From Ashinkailepas kermadecensis (Eukaryota; Arthropoda; Thecostraca; Neolepadidae): a DNA stretch of 64,000 nucleotides. How positions within the stretch are numbered: the first letter of the stretch is position 1; every line of letters begins with the position of its first letter. Made by a program: the position numbers and the translations under genes. The DNA is taken from positions 1 through 64,000 of the forward strand of contig JAOTOM010004018.1 of assembly GCA_034440615.1 (NCBI GenBank), given 5' to 3'. The notes beneath the pieces were generated by a model. It was not told the origin of the DNA and searched no databases. It saw nothing but the letters and a program-made list of their open reading frames with translations. Positions 58,841 to 64,000 of the stretch are shown piece after piece.

Positions 58841-60930
58841 CCCGCACCAGGGAAATCTAGGTCCCTACGATTTATTGAATGTTCACTTACGCATCATATC
58901 CAGCGTCATTTCGGCCGAAAAGCACACCGTTCGACAGTATTGCATATGCAATTATAGCTGGCGCCCGCCGTTAGTAAGTGTTTGCCGCTGCCATAATTCG
59001 GTATGGACCTGACCTGGCGAGTGACCCAAGCTAACAATGTTACCTTCGCTGCCATATGTTCACACTGAATGAATTTTACGTAGTTGTGAAGTATTGTAAA
59101 GATGCCCCAATATATAGTGTTATGTAATGCAACGGTCGATGCTCTTCCATTGAGACACAGGCGACGTTACTTAGACTATTGACGAATATCATAGTCGACA
59201 CCGAATAATAATTACGACTTGTCCTTTTGTTCGAGCATGACTTTTCATGCCCAAAACCAGACGCCTTCACACATGAGCTCAAGTTCTGGAGGATTAAACG
59301 TCGATATTAAAATATGTCTGCCGATTTCATTACCACAATGCTTTATGTTAGAATGACAACGAACGTATTTCGACCATAAGGTTCAAATACTTTCACTTGC
59401 GCAGCTTTATAATGATACCAGAGATCTTTGGGTAAACACAATAACTTGTCATCGAAAAATTTCGCTCAGCTTTCGATTGCCGTTTGAATCATTGGAATCG
59501 GTCGATTGGTCGCACAAATACAACGGACGGGAAACCTTCCAGCCCCAGCCCCCATATTAACCAGGATTACGCATTTATATCAGCATCGCGTGACAGAGAT
59601 GATAATGTGCTGCAAAATATGCGCTGCAAACGGCCTTGACACCACGGAAACACAAACAAGAAACACTTGGATCTATTGCACGATGCCACCCGCAATACAG
59701 ACGATAAACTTGCGAAGCGTGCGCCACCCCACCGCGCGCCGGACAAAATCTGTCACGGGCGCTCTCAGCCATACAGCGGGCAGTAATATCCAGACGGCAC
59801 CGAAACTTCGCAAGCCTCCTCCCTCCCGCGGCCAAATCCCGGGTCCGCCACTGCACCTGCCAGCGGCGATTGCCGGCGAGCCGAAGCTAGCCGGAGTCAA
59901 CAACTTGTCCCCCCCCCGTTATCTCGTGTTGCAGGGTAGTCGGGGACACAAAATCGTCTAGGCAAGCAGAGTCGCGTGGGCGGCCACCATCTACAGGGCT
60001 CAGTCGAGAATATCAGACTCAGTCTGGATCCAGTTTACACGCTGAGCAGTCCAGGGGGAGGTTCCATTCTGACTGGAGTGCTAAACGCCGGGTCTGAAGA
60101 AGGGGCATGCATCAACAGCACGGAGAAACACATTGAACGATGATTCAACGATCTTTTGTTCACTGCGGTAAAAGCTTCTTCCCGGTGGGCGACACATTTG
60201 TCACTACATTCATATCTGTTAACTTATCGCAACGGGCTGGCGTTTGCTAAATTATCTTTTCGCAGCGATGGGCGTATTTCCAGCATAGCATGCCTACCTT
60301 AACTCAGCCAATTAAAAGTTATGTTGCCTGTTGGTTTGCATGCAAGTCTAAATAAAATAAAATTGAAGCAAATGATTACTGCGTACACTTGATGTTGGGA
60401 AAAACGCTACAGCATGCTCCCACGTCACTACAATGCGCATATCAACAAAACACATTGTCTTTTTTAGCTGGTATCGGTTCCACGATTTACTTCAACCCGT
60501 ATTCTTACAATAATCCACAAACCAGCAAATCATTCCGGCCCCTAGCTTGGTTCGAAACCATCAATACCAACAGGTCGCTGGGTTGTCTGCCAGATACCGT
60601 ACACTGTTCACCGAAGTGCTGACGTGCGAGCAGATTGTCTGTCAGAGACTGCAGCGTACACCCTCGGTACTTAATCGCCTCGGATCAATCCCGTTTCGGT
60701 GATGGAACGTACGGAAATTCACCCCCCCTCCTACAGAACATGGCACGCAGCACGTGGCACGCCTTCCTATGCCGCCACCTTCCTTTGTATCCACGTTCGT
60801 CTGCCTTCGTCGGCCCCGACGTCCCAAATCCTTAAAGGAGAAACTTCCACTCCAAGGTAGAACACCAAGCGAGCGCAACGTATTTCAGGTGCGCAATTTT
60901 AATGACCACGCGTAGACAGCACTGGCAGTG
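58841..60930. other. Unassigned sequence with one possible transposon end
   Basis: No gene recognised. TCCCGGGTCCGCCACTG near 59837-59853, inverted, resembles a hAT terminus (CAGTGGCGGACC), but no partner end was found. Confidence 0.3.
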
Positions 60931-60939
60931 TGCACGTGC

Positions 60940-61010
60940 GGTGGTAACGGTGACAGCACGTGCAACAGAGACGATGACAGCACGTGCAACAGAGACGGTG
61001 ACAGCACGAG
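60940..61010. repeat. 24-bp minisatellite, three copies
   Basis: GTGACAGCACGTGCAACAGAGACG repeated with single changes. Confidence 0.9.
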
Positions 61011-61562
61011 CGATAATACATCACACCGAGCCACCGACCAAAGATGAGCAACATACCGTGGCGGTTATGAACACATAGCACATCGCAACCGAATCACACC
61101 ATGTGTTGTTAAATATGTTTAAGCGTCCTCCCGTTCCACGTGTTGTTCCGGAAGCACCACCCTCTGGTGCCCGAACCACATTTGTGGTGCGTATCGCAAT
61201 ATTCACGTCGGAGCCACGATATCCCAAATATCATGTTTTTCTTCTCTTTTATTAATTCAGTTCGAGTTGCTGCCGCATAGTTTTGGTTTTACAGTATCAG
61301 AGTCAATGCTAGGCGTACGCCGATTGCATTGATCCTGAACCCATGCCCCGATCTGGAAATTGCAATTATATATATAGCACAATTGTGACCTGGAGTTCGA
61401 ACGTAACCACCTAGCGGGAACCACCACCTGGAGCCCCCGCTTCCGACCTCGCCTGGCCAGCCGCCAACCGGCCATCCCAGCTGGAAGCGTTAGCAGCGAG
61501 CGCGTGAAGCGACTCGAATCGAGTGAAGCGATTCGTTGTGTCAAGACGGAAGGAGGGGGGGG
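61011..61562. other. Unassigned sequence
   Basis: No gene or repeat recognised. It ends in a G13 run. Confidence 0.35.
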
Positions 61563-61564
61563 GG

Positions 61565-61612
61565 GGGAACTCTGCGGACCAGCGCTCTATCCACTAAGCC
61601 AACCAGGCGGCT
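61565..61612 (-). mobile_element. tRNA-like 5' half (SINE head or tRNA fragment)
   Basis: Minus strand: CCTGGTTGGCTTAGTGGATA then GAGCGCTGGTCCGCAGAG. This has a good A box and D arm and the start of an anticodon arm. It breaks off at a C13 run, so there is no B box and it cannot be a working tRNA gene. Confidence 0.6.
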
Positions 61613-62037
61613 GGTTAACTCGGCTGAACCAGACGGCTGCGCGATGCATCGAAATCCCACAACACAACGTGTGCGTATCTCAAATTCCACATCGCCGCTG
61701 GTGTGTCTCAAACACCGCGTCGGGGTTTCAGTGGGAACAGAGAATCAATAGCTGTCAGTTGATGCCAGGGTTTCAAGCGAGGAAACGCACCCGACCGCCC
61801 GGCAGGACCTCGGTTTCGCCAATATTTATGTTGATAAAGAACTCTGGTTTCGCCAATATTTCGTTTATGAATACTTAGTAACAGTGTAGAACTTGCAGAA
61901 GCACCCCCGGCCGAGCAGACTTTGCAACAACAAAGCGTCCATACATAATGATGGACGCGGCTTGACAACCACGAGAAAGAACCATTCAATTTCACCTTAA
62001 GTGTCCAATTTTAACAAATCCAATTTGGTTTGCCCAA

Positions 62038-62098
62038 TTTGCTGAGTTGTGCTCTGTATGAGAGCTTCCGCTCCTCATACAGAACACAACTCAGCAAA
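62038..62098. other. Near-perfect 29-bp hairpin
   Basis: TTTGCTGAGTTGTG...ATGAGAGC pairs with GCTC...CATACAGAACACAACTCAGCAAA across a four-base TTCC loop. The two arms differ only at a few sites. No transposon end or known RNA family is recognised. Confidence 0.8.
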
Positions 62099-62669
62099 CA
62101 TAAAAAAGAACACCACAGCGCACCCGCTCCCTACCTGTTCCTCCAAATCCCTCCCAGTATCGTGCCCCAGCAGCCAGACTCTACCCGAGAACACCTTTGC
62201 TCACGGGAATACAAAAAGAGAACAAGTCTGAGATCGTGAGACAAGTCTGAGAGAGACAACAAACAAGACAACATCGTGAGAACAAGTCTGCTCTTACTCC
62301 AAAATTTGCGGGTAGCTCCTCATTTTGATCCAGCTCCACCTGGATCGACCAAAGATCCAGGGTTTGACAACAACATAACTGCTGAGGCGCCCTGGCGGAG
62401 CGAGATAATGATACAGGTCCCATCAATATACGTCATCCAACGTGTGTGTGGTTGGGATTTTTGGGCTCGTCAGCTGCCAGCGATGTCTGAAGAAATTCCT
62501 CAGGAAATACCTGTCATCGCATGGCGTTGGGTAGAGACACTGGAGATCATTTCGGCGAGCGTGCGAACCACAAATGAAGACACTAGTGTGCCAAAAGCGA
62601 GCACACAAAAACCGATTGCCGACCGAATGTCGGTGGGTCGATGTCAGCCGCAGATGGTCAGCCAGACGG

Positions 62670-63415
62670 CAGGTGGGTGGTTGGGTGTTCAGGTGGTCGG
62701 GTGGTCGGGTGGTCAGGTGGTCTGGTGGTCGGATGGTTGGGTGGTCGGGTGGTCAGGTGGTCGGGTGGTCGGGTGGTCGGGTGGTCTGGTGGTTGGGTGG
62801 TTGGGTGGTCGGGTGGTCGGGTGGTCCGGTGATCGGGTGGTCAGGTGGTCTGGTGGTCGGGTGGTTGGGTGGTCGGGTGGTCGGGTGGTCGGGTGGTCGG
62901 GTGGTCAAGTGGTCTGGTGGTCTGGTGGTCGGGTGGTCGGGTGGTCGGGTGGTCGGGTGGTCGGGTGGTCGGGTGGTCGGGTGGTCGGGTGGTCGGGTGG
63001 TTGGGTGGTCGGGTGGTCGGGTGGTCGGGTGGTCGGGTGGTCGGGTGGTTGGGTGGTCGGGTGGTCGGATGGTCAGGTGGTTGGGTGTTCCGCCAGCCGG
63101 CAAGTGAATGGTTGGACGGTTGGCTGATCTGGTGGTCTGGTAGTTGGATAGTTAGGTGGTTGGATGGCCGGGTGTTCAGGTGTTCAGGTGATCGGGTGGT
63201 TGGATGGTTGGATGTTCGGGTGGTTGGATATTCGGATGGTTGGATGGTCGGGTGGCCGTGTGATCGGTCAGCCAGCCGGTGAATGGTCGGATGGTCGAAT
63301 GGTTGGATGGTTGGCTGGTCGGGTGTTCAGGTGGTCGGGTGGCCGGATGGTTGGATGGTTGGATAGTTGGATGGTCTGGTGGTCGGGTGGTCGGGTGGTC
63401 GAGATCGAGGGGTGC
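62670..63415. repeat. (GGTGGTCG)n 8-bp microsatellite
   Basis: About 55 regular units from 62695 to 63080, then decayed units with GGTTGGAT and GTTCAGGT to 63415. The plus strand has closely spaced GG/GGG runs. Open frames of an 8-residue repeat on both strands are artefacts. Confidence 0.96.
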
Positions 63416-64000
63416 TGAGCGGCCCACGAACACTTGACTGGCAAAACAAAGCTCCAGCTGAGCTGAATCGAGGATGACTGAACCCGGTCGCGCGTCAGCA
63501 CCACGCCAGTTCCGCTCCAGTTCTGCATCAGTATCGCGCCAGTCCCGTGCCATTTCACTCCAGCTCCGCGCCAATTCAGAGAGCACTCCGTCACACCTCC
63601 GCGAGCTTTGTGCGACACAGAGATATGGATTGTACACTTTTATGACCATTTCAAGCGACTTCTCCCATTGTCTTTGATGTGGTCTACCACTGTCGCGTTG
63701 GTTGGTGGAAGATGTGGATGAGCCCCACAGCGACAATGACCCTGTCTTCAGCCGCATCAGTGGAGGGTCTCTCCACTCCAGTCTTGGGGAGCCATGCCAG
63801 TCGCTCTCCAAATAACCGTACCGCCGGCGGACTCTGTCCAGCGGCAGCAGCAAACAGCACACACAGAGAACACGTCGTTGCCGGTGGCACGATTGTCTCG
63901 CGCTCAACGCGTCTGGGACTCAACTCCAACAAGCCGCTTGGGAGTTCGGTTGTTGTGCGACCGCGCGGCGCGCGAGAGACGAGCGGCGCCATGTTCCGCA
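63416..64000. other. Unassigned sequence at window end
   Basis: A plus-strand frame near 63700-63820 reads WLVEDVDEPHSDNDPVFSRI then SGGSLHSSLGEPCQSLSK before a stop. It looks protein-like, but I recognise no family and no splice border fixes it. A CpG-rich stretch runs to the window end. Confidence 0.25.

Noticed and set aside
61565..61612. A functional tRNA gene
   Set aside because: Only the 5' half is present; no T arm, B box or acceptor 3' side.

Overview
The window looks like animal nuclear DNA, most likely from an invertebrate. Three things point that way: spliced exons with GT/AG borders, non-LTR retrotransposons of CR1 and jockey/R1-like type, and tRNA-derived SINEs and hAT-type DNA transposons. 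CpG is not visibly depleted. I cannot name the species. There are no bacterial genes, operons, rRNA genes or CRISPR arrays. By rough addition of the spans listed, a bit over a third of the window is tandem repeat. Almost every long open frame is a by-product of a repeat without stop codons.

The one host gene I can support is on the minus strand. Three exons (41696-41848, 28167-28311, 25654-25764) have matching reading phases at both junctions, AG/GT borders and a continuous reading frame. The last exon resembles the helix just before the catalytic core of PDE1-type Ca2+/calmodulin-dependent cyclic nucleotide phosphodiesterases. The catalytic exons are not recognised here. Everything from 25.7 to 41.7 kb is therefore probably intron. 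That includes a 31-bp array abutting a splice donor and a nest of transposons.

Layout: 0-4.5 kb has microsatellites, a decayed CR1-like LINE and a SINE. 4.6-10.5 kb is one 75-bp satellite of about 79 units with a 1425-bp higher-order duplication. 10.5-11.3 kb is a non-autonomous hAT-like element. 12.4-20.4 kb has (TA)n, several minisatellites and SINEs. 21.6-23.4 kb is a broken CR1-like LINE. 25.6-41.9 kb is the host gene. Its large intron holds a LINE endonuclease part (28.8-29.87 kb) and an RT part (37.4-38.6 kb), apparently one LINE split by element X. X is itself split by a 6.5-kb hAT-like element (30246-36780) with an 8-bp target duplication. Most of that hAT-like element is a 21-bp repeat grading from regular to very diverged. 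44-63 kb is mainly minisatellites with periods of 8, 23, 27, 36, 37, 56 and about 70 bp.

The most unusual items are the splice-donor-bearing array, the nested hAT with its internal satellite, and a tiny hairpin retroposon family. One 54-bp copy of that family has a 14-bp target-site duplication, and another copy has a compensatory stem change. A SINE family with a shared non-tRNA core is also present.
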